Shown here: one piece after another, positions 55,906 through 64,000 of the stretch
Layout of the letters: every line of letters starts with the position of its first letter
How positions within the stretch are numbered: the first letter of the stretch is position 1
Assembly: GCA_036426205.1 (NCBI GenBank)
Contig: CM071570.1
Span: forward strand, 55,836,229-55,900,228
DNA length: 64,000 bases
Reading direction: 5' to 3'
Origin: Ascaphus truei
Lineage: Eukaryota; Chordata; Amphibia; Anura; Ascaphidae
The notes under the pieces: generated by a model
What the model was told of the DNA's origin: nothing
The model's database searches: none
What the model saw: the letters and a program-made list of their open reading frames with translations, nothing else
Made by a program: the position numbers and the translations under genes

Positions 55906-56195
55906 GGCCTCGGGCATGGTCAGCGCTTAGGCGCTGACCCGTGCTGAGGCGCGCTGCTGCTCGGCACTGAGCCCCTGCAGCCGCAATGACAGCGGCTTTA
56001 GCAGGGGCTCGCGCACGCTTGCGGAAGCGTGTGTCTCACCGAGTCTTCAGATTTGGTGCTCGCCGGAGAGCAGAGCCGGTCACGTGAGCGGTTCGCCCAA
56101 TGAGGGCGAACCAGCTCCGTGACGTCACTGGCCCGCCCCCGACATTCCCATGGATGGCGCGCCTCCGTACTGTTTTAGGCACTATGTCCCAGGCC
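55906..56195. mobile_element. PIF/Harbinger-like MITE, family C copy 5 (inverted)
   Basis: 290 bp with TTA on both sides (55903-55905, 56196-56198). Ends GGCCTCGGGC and, inverted, GGCCTGGGAC. The order of TCAGCGCTTAGGCGCTGACC and CGGTTCGCCCAATGAGGGC is reversed relative to copy 1. Confidence 0.78.
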
Positions 56196-56198
56196 TTA

Positions 56199-57290
56199 GT
56201 GAGATTCTAGATTACACTTTTGGCTGTCACTAAATTTGGTGTTTATACGTTTTCAATCTATACAGTGGCCTTTTAAAACAGGACATTTATAGATTTCAGT
56301 CTTTTTGGGGAAAATTGGACTCTTGAAAAACTTTCACCATGTTTTTTTCAAATTAATTTTGACGTAAACACTGTATAAATGCTAGTTATTTTTGTTGCTG
56401 AATTCTTTACATTTGTTAAAACTCAGATTGGGTATTCAAACAGTGTCAGCTGTATTATGTATGATGTGGTGTTTGAGAAAATCAAGTCCTACAAGATAGA
56501 ACAAAAGGTTAACTTGAAGTGAATGCTCATTTTGAACCTAGCTTTTCATGTTCTACTTTGCTATCAATATGGATGTGGCAACACTTTGATCATACAAAGT
56601 TGTGGTTGATGAAAGTAAAATTGCTTTTTAGCACTGTTATCTTCAGGATTCAAAGATCATACCATGTGATGATGAGATCAGATCTTTGGATGCTTTTACA
56701 TTCCTGAAATATGATAAGCAAGAGGTGAAACTTTTTTGGTTTCTCTGGAATTGGTGACTCATAAGCTACAATATATCACCACATACAAATAGCTGCTTTT
56801 TGGAGAAACAGATTGACAAAGTGATGAGGTTCGGCCCAGAAGATTAAAGAAGCATCTGTTATATACTTAGTAAATCTGATACATGATGTGATCTAGTGAA
56901 AAATTAGTGAATAAGCTCTAGTGAAATACAACAAACAATATACCAAAATATAATAACTGTGAATGAGTCCAATGTCCTTGAAGTACAATGGCTGCCTAAA
57001 CAGTCAACCTGGCTTCTCCGAACCAGAAAAGATCTGAATATGCAAATGACCTATATGGCGCCAATAAACACTTAAACAGACTTGAATAGCCAATCAAACC
57101 CTTAGAAGATTCCGGGTGAAATCCGCCCAATTGTTAGTGTCCCAAAGTTCCTTGTTGCAGTTTCATCCAATATTGGAAACATATGAATGACAAGAAAAAA
57201 GACATACAAAACACCAATGGTGCATTACCTTTGATAATACTAGGAGTATAGCTGAAACCTATTATTAGACTTAAACAAATATTACCAGTA
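56199..57290. other. No gene recognised
   Basis: AT-rich. 57000-57290 has minus-strand-like UTR character near the Penelope insertion. No supported gene. Confidence 0.45.
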
Positions 57291-57408
57291 TACTATAGGC
57301 ATATACAGGGAAAAGGGAGACCAAAAAGCGCACCAGCACAAACGGAGCAGGAATAACCCAGGACAAAAAAAAATGATTAAAAGGGCACTTTAATGTGGCA
57401 AAAGACCC

Positions 57409-57450
57409 ATCCAATGCATTTCGAACGTCGCAGCGTTCTTTTTCAAGGAT
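57409..57450 (-). ncRNA. Hammerhead-like motif h, left copy
   Basis: Minus strand: ATCC, TTGAAAAA, helix II GAACG/CGTTC (loop CTGCGA), GAAATGCATT, GGAT. Helix I ATCC/GGAT, helix II perfect, helix III ATGCAT self-complementary: different bases from the other loci but the same pairing. It lies 3' of the GIY-YIG ORF on the same strand. The core has C3 and G8 changed. Confidence 0.65.
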
Positions 57451-58141
57451 AAAACACAATGTGATAACATCCATTATATACCCTCTTACCTGTGGGCCAT
57501 TTCGCGCCAAAAATCAGAACCTGATGACGTCATAACAGAGCGACTCAGTGCCGATCTTAGGGCAAAAGGAAGTACCAAAGGCAGTGTGGCCATCTTGGAT
57601 GTGGGCAAACATAGGAACATGTTAATAACAAAGCTTTATTGACCATTCCAGCAGAACAAAATACATTGCTGCTAACTGGACAAGCATATTTAAACGAAAT
57701 AAAGCTATATGAAACTAAACTAATGCTTAATAAAGGGTACTATAATATCAAGAAAAAACATGAACAAGGTGGATTAAAAAACTAGCTGTGTTGCAACTAA
57801 GTTATATACAAAAAAAGTTAAAAATAAAAACCTCGACATGATTAAAAAAATGTGCAAGAAAAGTAAATTTAAAGACATATTACACATACATACTGCATAA
57901 CACAGATTGTGTACCTAAATCATAGGAACCAGGGAAATACAACCATTATAAAATATGAAGTATTATCCACAAGATTCATCAAAGAACAATTTAAGCTTAC
58001 ATATTAGCATAATATTTGCATGATAAGGCATAGGTTCAAAGGTTATAATGATAAGAATATAATGTCCAATATAATGACAATTGTCTTATTTAATCTGTAT
58101 TACCAACTAATTACACCATAATACGTCTATCACAAAAATGT

Positions 58142-58897
58142 TTACAAAAAATGTGTTAGTTGCCAGTCAATGTTCAAGCCCATAGGGAAGCGCGTTTGGA
58201 GAGTGAAGATCCAATACGCCTCCCTACGGTCCAGAAGGTTGATATGATCACCTCCTCTAGATTTAGAAATAACTGATTCAATCCCCAAAAAGGAAAAATT
58301 ATTAATTCCTCCCTGACCACATTCAGTGAAATGTTTTGAGACTGGATGATTAGTGTCTCTCAATTTTATGAGCCTTAAATGCTCTAACATCCTGACCTTA
58401 AGGGCTCTAGTCGTCCTCCCCACATACCTCTTGCCACAACCACATGTTATTAGATAAATCACAAATTGACTTTTACAATTTATAAAACTGTTAATCTTAA
58501 ATTCCTTATTTGGTAATATATTCACACCATGTGGCGGTGGCAAGGCAAACTGGAAAAAACTTTTGGCAGGCTTCATGTGTTTACATGCACTACAAGAGCC
58601 ACATTTGAAAGAACCCCTAGTGATAAAAGGTTTTTTGAGACCAGAAGATTTGAGTTCACTTGGTGAAACATGAGATCCAATTGTTCTCGCTCTACGATAT
58701 ACAAAAGTAGGACCAGAATCCACATATTTTTTAAGGACAGGGTCCATGGATAAGACATTCCAATGTTTTGAAATTATAGAGTTTACTTTTCCACTGACAG
58801 AATTAAAAAACAAATGTCCTCTTTTTATTTCACAATTTAGTAAACAAAGTGGAAAAGTAAACTCTATAATTTCAAAACATTGGAATGTCTTATCCAT
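58142..58897 (-). pseudogene. Penelope-like C-terminal domain with GIY-YIG endonuclease
   Basis: 251-residue frame. Residues ~37-80 (KVNSIISKHWNVLS, DPVLKKY, FVYRRARTIG) match the post-RT region of Penelope-like proteins. C99, C102, C105 and H107 (CGSCSACKHM) form the usual Cys motif. FVIYLITC...YVGRTTRALKVRMLEH (about 145-173) is the GIY-YIG core, with E226 (DRREAYW) as the expected catalytic Glu. The C-terminus looks complete (WQLTHFL). The RT domain is absent: residues 1-36 come from the inverted copy. GIY-YIG cuts target DNA during transposition. Truncated at 5', so not autonomous. Confidence 0.88.
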
Positions 58898-59033
58898 GGA
58901 CCCTGTCCTTAAAAAATATTACCAAATAAGGAATTTAAGATTAACAGTTTTAAGACAATTGTCATTATATTGGACATTATATTCTTATCATTATACCTTT
59001 GAACCTATGCCTTATCATGAAATATTATGCTAA
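58746..59033 (+). pseudogene. Inverted partial copy of Penelope-like ORF
   Basis: On the plus strand GKVNSIISKHWNVLSMDPVL is repeated (about 58850-58915), the same peptide as the minus ORF, then the frame jumps to sequence matching 58488-58520 and then to the UTR arm. It is the opposite arm of the palindrome with internal losses. Confidence 0.78.
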
Positions 59034-59586
59034 TGTAAGCCTTAAATTGTTCTTTGATGAATCTTGTGGATAATACTTCATATTTTATAATGGTTGTATT
59101 TCCCTGGTTCCTATGATTTAGGTACACAATCTGTGTTATGCAGTATGTATGTGTAATATGTCTTTAAATTTACTTTTCTTGCACATTTTTTTAATCATGT
59201 CTAGAGGTTTTAATTTTTAACTTTTTTTTTGTATATAACTTAGTTGCAACACAGCTAGTTTTTTAATCCACCTTGTTCATGTTTTTTCTTGATATTATAG
59301 TACCCTTTATTAAGCATTAGTTTAGTTTAATATAGCTTTATTTCGTTTAAATATGCTTGTCCAGTTAGCAGCAATGTATTTTGTTCTGCTGGAATGGTCA
59401 ATAAAGCTTTGTTATTGTGTTCCTATGTTTGCCCACATCCAAGATGGCCACACTGCCTTTGGTACTTCCTTTTGCCCTTAGATCGGCACTGAGTCGCTCT
59501 GTTATGACGTCATCAGGTTCTGATTTTTGGCGCGAAATGGCCCACAGGTAAGAGGGTATATAATGGATGTTATCACATTGTGTTTT

Positions 59587-59628
59587 ATCCTTGAAAAAGA
59601 ACGCTGCGACGTTCGAAATGCATTGGAT
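59587..59628 (+). ncRNA. Hammerhead-like motif h, right copy
   Basis: Identical layout to 57409-57450 on the opposite strand. CATTAAAGTGCCC, a T-tract and GGTGCGCTTTTTGGTCTCCC follow at 59640-59725. Confidence 0.65.
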
Positions 59629-59999
59629 GGGTCTTTTGCCACATTAAAGTGCCCTTTTAATCATTTTTTTTGTCCTGGGTTATTCCTGCTCCGTTTGTGC
59701 TGGTGCGCTTTTTGGTCTCCCTTTTCCCTGTATTGCATTGAGTAGCTGCACAGCCTGCCTGCCTGCCCTACCAGGATGTGAGTATTTGCATATTTTTCAG
59801 GGGAACCTGCCAATGAGACTGATGGTGAGTGGGTTGCACCACACACCACCTGTCTTCAGGAGGATAGTACCCATTATATGACACAATAGGTACTATATCA
59901 ATTGTTAGTACCCTGGTACAGTGGTCTGGCTTATTATCATTTTGAGATATACCTGCATTTGAGCGCTTCAGCTATTTTCCATATTACTATAGGCATATA

Positions 60000-60330
60000 A
60001 AAAGCTCCTATTGGATGCAAAATTATTAACAATGTAGAATACACAAAAATTCTGCAAAAAGCTAAAAAAAAAGCTTGGATATGGGTTCGTTGGTTGTGAC
60101 CCAAAAAATCCTAATGGAATCAGCTCCTCCAAGAAATATTTAAAATTGAAATCCTACTCACGATCCGTCCTGAGGACTTGTGCCTGTAAGTAGGAACCAC
60201 GATTAGTGCGTTCTCCGCCTGGCTGTCTCCCCTCATACAGTGGTAGTAGCTGTCAGCTCCGTCTCTCGATGCTTCAAGCTGCGTGGCGGCATGCAGGGGT
60301 GTCCGTCCGCATACCACAGCTGCTGGTGAT
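60000..60330. other. No gene recognised
   Basis: Retroelement-UTR-like mixed sequence; no specific feature supported. Confidence 0.4.
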
Positions 60331-60349
60331 ATTATCCTGGAGTTACCTC

Positions 60350-60550
60350 CGTCTTACAGTGGCGGCCGCCTTTACCCTAGTGCGGCCGTATCGGCGCAAC
60401 TTTGAAAACCGCGGGCAGATGCAGAATTTGTTCCGGTATTTTAGGCGCCGCGGGTGCCTTTTCCTAGTCCATTGTATTAGCGCTGTCTCACCATTAATGC
60501 GGCATGAACGCGGTAAAGTGTGTAACGTTTGGAAAAAATCCCCGAAAAAA
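60350..60550. mobile_element. Possible relative of the TA-flanked element at 45345
   Basis: TTACAGTGGCGGCCGCCTTT resembles that element's start, and GCGGCATGAACGCGG is shared inside. No matching inverted right end was found. Confidence 0.3.
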
Positions 60551-60712
60551 TTCAGAGATGTAGGAGAATAAAAGGGGCCGCAACAGTAGCTCCTCTCAGC
60601 TATGCTGTAGCTGCTGGCTCGGGATTTCCTCCCACTCCACTGCTCGCTTGGTTGCTGCTACTGTGACGTCACTGTTGGGATTTCAGCTACGGTGGCCTTG
60701 GAGAGTCAAAAT

Positions 60713-60753
60713 GCCTTACGCGTTTCAAGACCACGTGTCTCTTTGTCAGGGGA
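60713..60753 (-). ncRNA. Hammerhead-like motif i
   Basis: Minus strand: CCCCTGACAAAG, helix II AGAC/GTCT around CACGTG, TTGAAACGCGTAAGGC. The core CTGACAA keeps C3 but has G8 changed. Helix III ACGCGT is self-complementary. Helix I is short and imperfect. TGACGTCA lies near (60664-60671) as at motifs c, g and h. Confidence 0.48.
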
Positions 60754-61384
60754 ACCTGGTGGATCAAATTTAATAAGATTTGCACATGACCAAAAATAAA
60801 ATATTGGTCTATATCTTGATGGAGACCTGTTGGAAGGAATTACCTAAAACCTTTCGATAGCTACAAATAAAAAAAGAGAAGTTGAAACTATTTAGTCCAA
60901 AGGGTCTAGGACCCTAAAGAATACACTTGACTAAATTCATGTTTTTGTACTTCTAAGTTCTGTAAACTTCTAAAAAATGTGTGTATAAGTACTTTTAAGC
61001 AGTGTTGGGGATAATAAATGTACTGTATATAGATTCTAGAGACGCCTGTGATTTTGTAGGAGTAAGGAAAATGCGCAGATAAGCAGAACCAAGTAGACTT
61101 TACCTATAGTGATAAATTTGTCCAGGTCTGTAATGTCACTGGATACAACGGTCTTCTACTACTATATTTGATGCAAGGCATAGCCCTGTTTTTTTGCATT
61201 AAATTAATGAACAGGCAATTTTATGTTAATTATTGAAGCTGAGTTCTATTTTTCAACACCAACTTACAATTGCAATTACATTATTTTTATATTTGAATTA
61301 TATACTTTATTGTTTTTAGTAAATAAAAGGTATTCTGGTTGGAACAAACTGAAATAGCAAGATAATACAATATAGGGTTGTGCA
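60754..61384. other. No gene recognised
   Basis: AT-rich; no supported feature. Confidence 0.5.
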
Positions 61385-63060
61385 ATGTTAACATGTGGCA
61401 TACATGTATAGCCTGGAGCTCCCGTGGCTCCTGGAGACCCCCCTTCCCTGGCGCAGCTCGATCGCGGGTATTGAAAAACCCGACGGCTGCTTCCAAGAGT
61501 GGGGGCTGGAGCAGGGAGCAGCGCGGCTTCTCCTGCCTGCGGCCGGTTGCCGGGGACGCGATCGGGCCGTTGCTAAGGCCGCGATCGCATCTCTAAGGTC
61601 CCGGCGGCCGCAGAGCAGGGCGCCGCCATTGAGGACCATCTCGCGCATGCGCAGTGGACGCGTAGGCGCAGGGAAAGCCCCAGAGCTAGGGATAGCTCGC
61701 GCGAGCATAGGGACAGCTCAGGGAGAAGAGAGAAAGCCCGGGAAAGCTTGCGCACCACGCGCATGGAGGGTAAGGAAAGCCCGCGAACCCCTAGCCTCCA
61801 GGGAAGGCTCTGAGCTGGGACTACATATCCCAGCCTCTGTATGCCCCATGTGAACCCAGGAGCCAATAGGGCTTAGGGAGCTCCTGGGGAAGGATCATTC
61901 GCGGGCAGAGAGCTGCGTAGTCACGTCAGGAAGAGCAGAGCAAGGAGACAGACAAGGGAAGGAGTTAGGGTGCAGGGAAGGACTCCCCTGTATTAGGCCA
62001 GCACCCCCTTGGTCCAAGATAGCTCTGAGGTTACCCAAGATAGGAGTGTTGCCAGGGACTGCCTTAGAGTAAGGGACCCTGTCACTCCAGTAGTTAGAAG
62101 TCATTACTAGTGGGTAATTGGTTAGGAGATCCTAGAGAGGGACGCGGCCCTAGTTTAGATTGCTGCACTGTCGAAGTCACACACGGGCATTGCTGTGAGG
62201 TCTGACGGCAGGCACCGTTTTTAGCAGCACATGGCTGTTAGAGTTGTGAGGCTTAGGGATGTGGGTAGTTAGGGGAGTGGGACAGGTCCTGACCCCTTAG
62301 GCCCATAGGAGTATCCCAAGCCACCATAGGTTGTGCTGATTATAGGGACGGCCTATATGCAGCACGTGCCCCTTTGTAGTGAGGGACACAAGAAGTATCG
62401 TTGTTCCCTGTGAAGCGGTTGGACCCACGTGGGGTCCACAGGACTGTTCCGGAGTGGGACCGCTCGAGCGGTCCGTCAGTACAAGGAGAGCAGTGGAGGA
62501 TCAGAAGGGGCATCGCCCGACTGATCCTTTGAGAACATGTTGCGGACCGAGCACCGGAGTGGCTCGGCAGGTATTATGCAACAACATGTGCACCAACAGG
62601 ATAGAGGTTTAGTGACTGCGCAGTCACCCATTGACTATCTCCGAGGAGTACGGGACATTGGGTGTGGGGGTTTCACTGACACTGGGTGGATCACCTAGTG
62701 TTGGGGGGAACGTCCTGCGAGACGTCACGGTATGTCTCCTCGTGAGAGGGACACAGTTATGAGGTTATGTAATTGTGATGATATTCTCCATGCATATTAG
62801 TAAAGCCCTTAGTTATTATAATCACTGGTGTGGTTGTGTTCTGATTGGTTTTCCTATGTAGGTGCTCATTCTACACGTCCCTAGAATCCTACATAGGTGG
62901 AGGCCTGAAAGAAGATCCGTTCCGAGGATTCACCCCAGGCTCTCATTAGCGGAGGCTCAACCCCTGTGAGCCTGCAGGTATACGCACCACACCGGTACAC
63001 CGCATGTTCTACTCACCCACACTTATATTCGATTGGGTGGGGTGGAATAACCCGTTACAT
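61385..63060 (+). mobile_element. Putative 5' LTR of an unclassified retroelement
   Basis: A GC-rich block changes abruptly from AT-rich DNA near 61385-61400 and ends GGAATAACCCGTTACA at 63060, directly followed by TTTGGAGGCGCTGCTGAGA, which looks like a tRNA primer-binding site (TGG start). The start TG is not fixed. No second LTR is visible, as the window ends first. Confidence 0.45.
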
Positions 63061-63081
63061 TTGGAGGCGCTGCTGAGAACC
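63061..63081 (+). other. Putative tRNA primer-binding site
   Basis: TGGAGGCGCTGCTGAGA starts at 63063, three bases past the terminal CA. TGG complements the CCA tail of a tRNA. I could not name the tRNA. Confidence 0.35.
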
Positions 63082-63712
63082 ACCTGGGGTGCCCTGTCCA
63101 TTTTTTTTTCTAAATTGTCCCGTCCCTATTTTTGTCGCCATGTTTGTGAAGTCCGAGACGAGTGTCCTTTGCCTGGGCTTTGAGGCAGTATATGGAACCT
63201 GGCCAGGTAGTGGCGGTAGGGGCATTCCCGCTCTTATACCCCGGTTAAAGTCCGGGAGTATATGTGTAAATTCCTGGGTGGCCGTGGACATGTGTCTATG
63301 ATGAGGAACAAGATCCCACGTCCACATGGAAGCCATTCTGTTGTTGTAACTCACACTGAGGATATATGCCTGGCAGAGGCACCGTCCGCACTGTTCATGC
63401 CCGGGGCCCCTCAGAAGGGTACCCCCTAGTCTATGCAGACCAAGCAAGATGGCGTCTCCCCCCGCCAAATCAGGAGAGCGACGTGCTGCTGACTGCAAGC
63501 CTGCACAGAAAGATGTCGCAACATTCTGTCCAGGTTTGGCGCGAAAATCAGAGCCCCTCCCCTGTGATGTGAGTGACTCCGGGCAGAGCGAAAAACCAAT
63601 CCCTTGTAAAAGTGCCCTTCCTTTAGATTCCACCAGGGGGGAGCAAGCACGGTTATCTTCAACCATACGTGGACGCTGTGATATGACACTGCTGATCCTC
63701 TGAGTGAGATGA
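63082..63712 (+). pseudogene. Retroelement leader/gag-position sequence, frame-disrupted
   Basis: Short plus frames follow one another: 63138-63301 (from Met, MFVKSETSVLCLGFEAVYGT), an open phase about 63242-63429 (VREYMCKFLGGRGHVSMMRN), and 63449-63703 (from MASPPAKSGERRAADC). Overlapping, phase-shifted frames suggest one decayed coding region, but no Gag domain was recognised. Confidence 0.3.
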
Positions 63713-63727
63713 TGTGATGAGGATGAG

Positions 63728-64000
63728 ATGACTGTCAGGGGATACACCCTAAGTGTATGTGCCTGGCCCCGCCAAGGAATGATCTCCTTATGCTACTGTG
63801 CCCCTTGCTTGCAAGAAGCCTATGACGGAGGAGCCGACATGTCCCAAGTGCCACTAGACTTCAGGATCACCGAGGTAGATGGGGAGCCGTGTACACAATG
63901 CTTTAGCCCCACCTGTGACTGTTCTAGAGGTGCACTGCCGGCGTGGGGACCCAGATGTGATTGCTGCGTGTGCAATTTTCTTGACACCTATTGTACCCCA
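63728..64000 (+). CDS. Cys-rich open frame, partial at window end
   Basis: Open from a stop at 63710 through the last base; the first ATG is 63728, giving at least 91 codons. Features: CYCAPC, PCTQCFSPTCDC, RCDCCVCNF, i.e. twelve or more Cys in ~70 residues, paired as in zinc-binding or knuckle-like folds but not matching the retroviral CX2CX4HX4C knuckle. It lies ~670 bp past the putative primer-binding site, where gag would be. Function unknown. It may equally be chance in decayed DNA. Confidence 0.35.
   Translation, partial: MTVRGYTLSVCAWPRQGMISLCYCAPCLQEAYDGGADMSQVPLDFRITEVDGEPCTQCFSPTCDCSRGALPAWGPRCDCCVCNFLDTYCTP

Larger units (their letters stand above)
57306..59984 (-). mobile_element. 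Penelope-like insertion with inverted arms and 15-bp flanking duplication
   Basis: TACTATAGGCATATA occurs at 57291-57305 and 59985-59999, a perfect 15-bp direct repeat, so the 2679 bp between look like one insertion. Inside, 57306-58085 is inverted at about 58955-59735 with very few differences. The centre (dyad near 58820) repeats ORF sequence in both directions. Minus strand holds the GIY-YIG ORF; each arm holds motif h. The plus arm lacks two internal blocks (about 58060-58488 and 58520-58735) present on the minus arm. Inverted or direct terminal repeats around a truncated ORF are known for Penelope-like elements. Confidence 0.82.

Noticed and set aside
63055..63747. 230-residue minus-strand open frame
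   Set aside because: Opposite to the LTR-to-coding direction of the retroelement, no motif, ordinary composition; treated as antisense chance.

Overview
This looks like a transposon-dense, gene-free stretch of a vertebrate nuclear genome, most probably an anuran amphibian (frog or toad). The reasons are the mixture of element types: CR1 and L2/Rex1-type LINEs, Penelope-like retroelements, a chromodomain Ty3/gypsy element, a Tc1 transposase tail, a MIR/CORE-type SINE, and many palindromic MITEs with TTAA, TWA, TA or 8-bp target duplications. I could not identify one convincing host exon, tRNA or rRNA gene. Nearly all long open frames are fragments of transposable elements or read-through of simple repeats. 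The taxonomic call is inference from repeat composition, not from a host gene.

Layout. 0-9 kb: AT-rich DNA with a TTAA-flanked MITE, a palindromic element with a central TG repeat, and a broken, near-full-length minus-strand LINE (3061-~6700). The LINE carries a 2A-like motif before its endonuclease and lies between ~150-bp inverted repeats. 9-23 kb: short MITEs (Harbinger-like, hAT-like), two tail-to-tail LINE 3' ends, and three hammerhead-like RNA motifs. 23-34 kb: mostly unrecognised AT-rich DNA with more MITEs, a CR1 3' end and a tRNA-derived SINE. 34.6-35.9 kb: N-terminal part of a Penelope-like ORF. 37-43 kb: a Harbinger-like MITE, a second SINE and a hAT-like MITE swollen by a ~1.4-kb G-rich simple array. 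43-48 kb: CR1 tail, another hammerhead-like motif, a TA-flanked element with perfect 33-bp inverted ends, a hAT-like MITE. 48.8-52.6 kb: decayed minus-strand chromovirus with one full 3' LTR, a pol interrupted by a 340-bp GC-rich insertion, and a 5' LTR remnant fused directly to late reverse-transcriptase sequence. 52.6-60.8 kb: Penelope-type UTRs, minisatellites, a Tc1 end, and a 2.7-kb Penelope-like insertion (GIY-YIG ORF, long inverted arms) bounded by a 15-bp direct repeat. 61.4-64 kb: a probable LTR with a primer-binding-like site, then a Cys-rich frame that runs off the window.

The most interesting thread is a recurrent RNA motif found at nine loci (ten copies). It has a core like YTGANNA plus GAAA, a helix II that covaries, a helix I that covaries at most loci, and a helix III sequence that is self-complementary every time (ACGCGT, AACGTT, ACGT or ATGCAT). 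This matches the dimer-type hammerhead ribozymes known from Penelope-like elements, and one pair sits inside the GIY-YIG-bearing insertion here. Most copies have departures from the catalytic core and are probably inactive.
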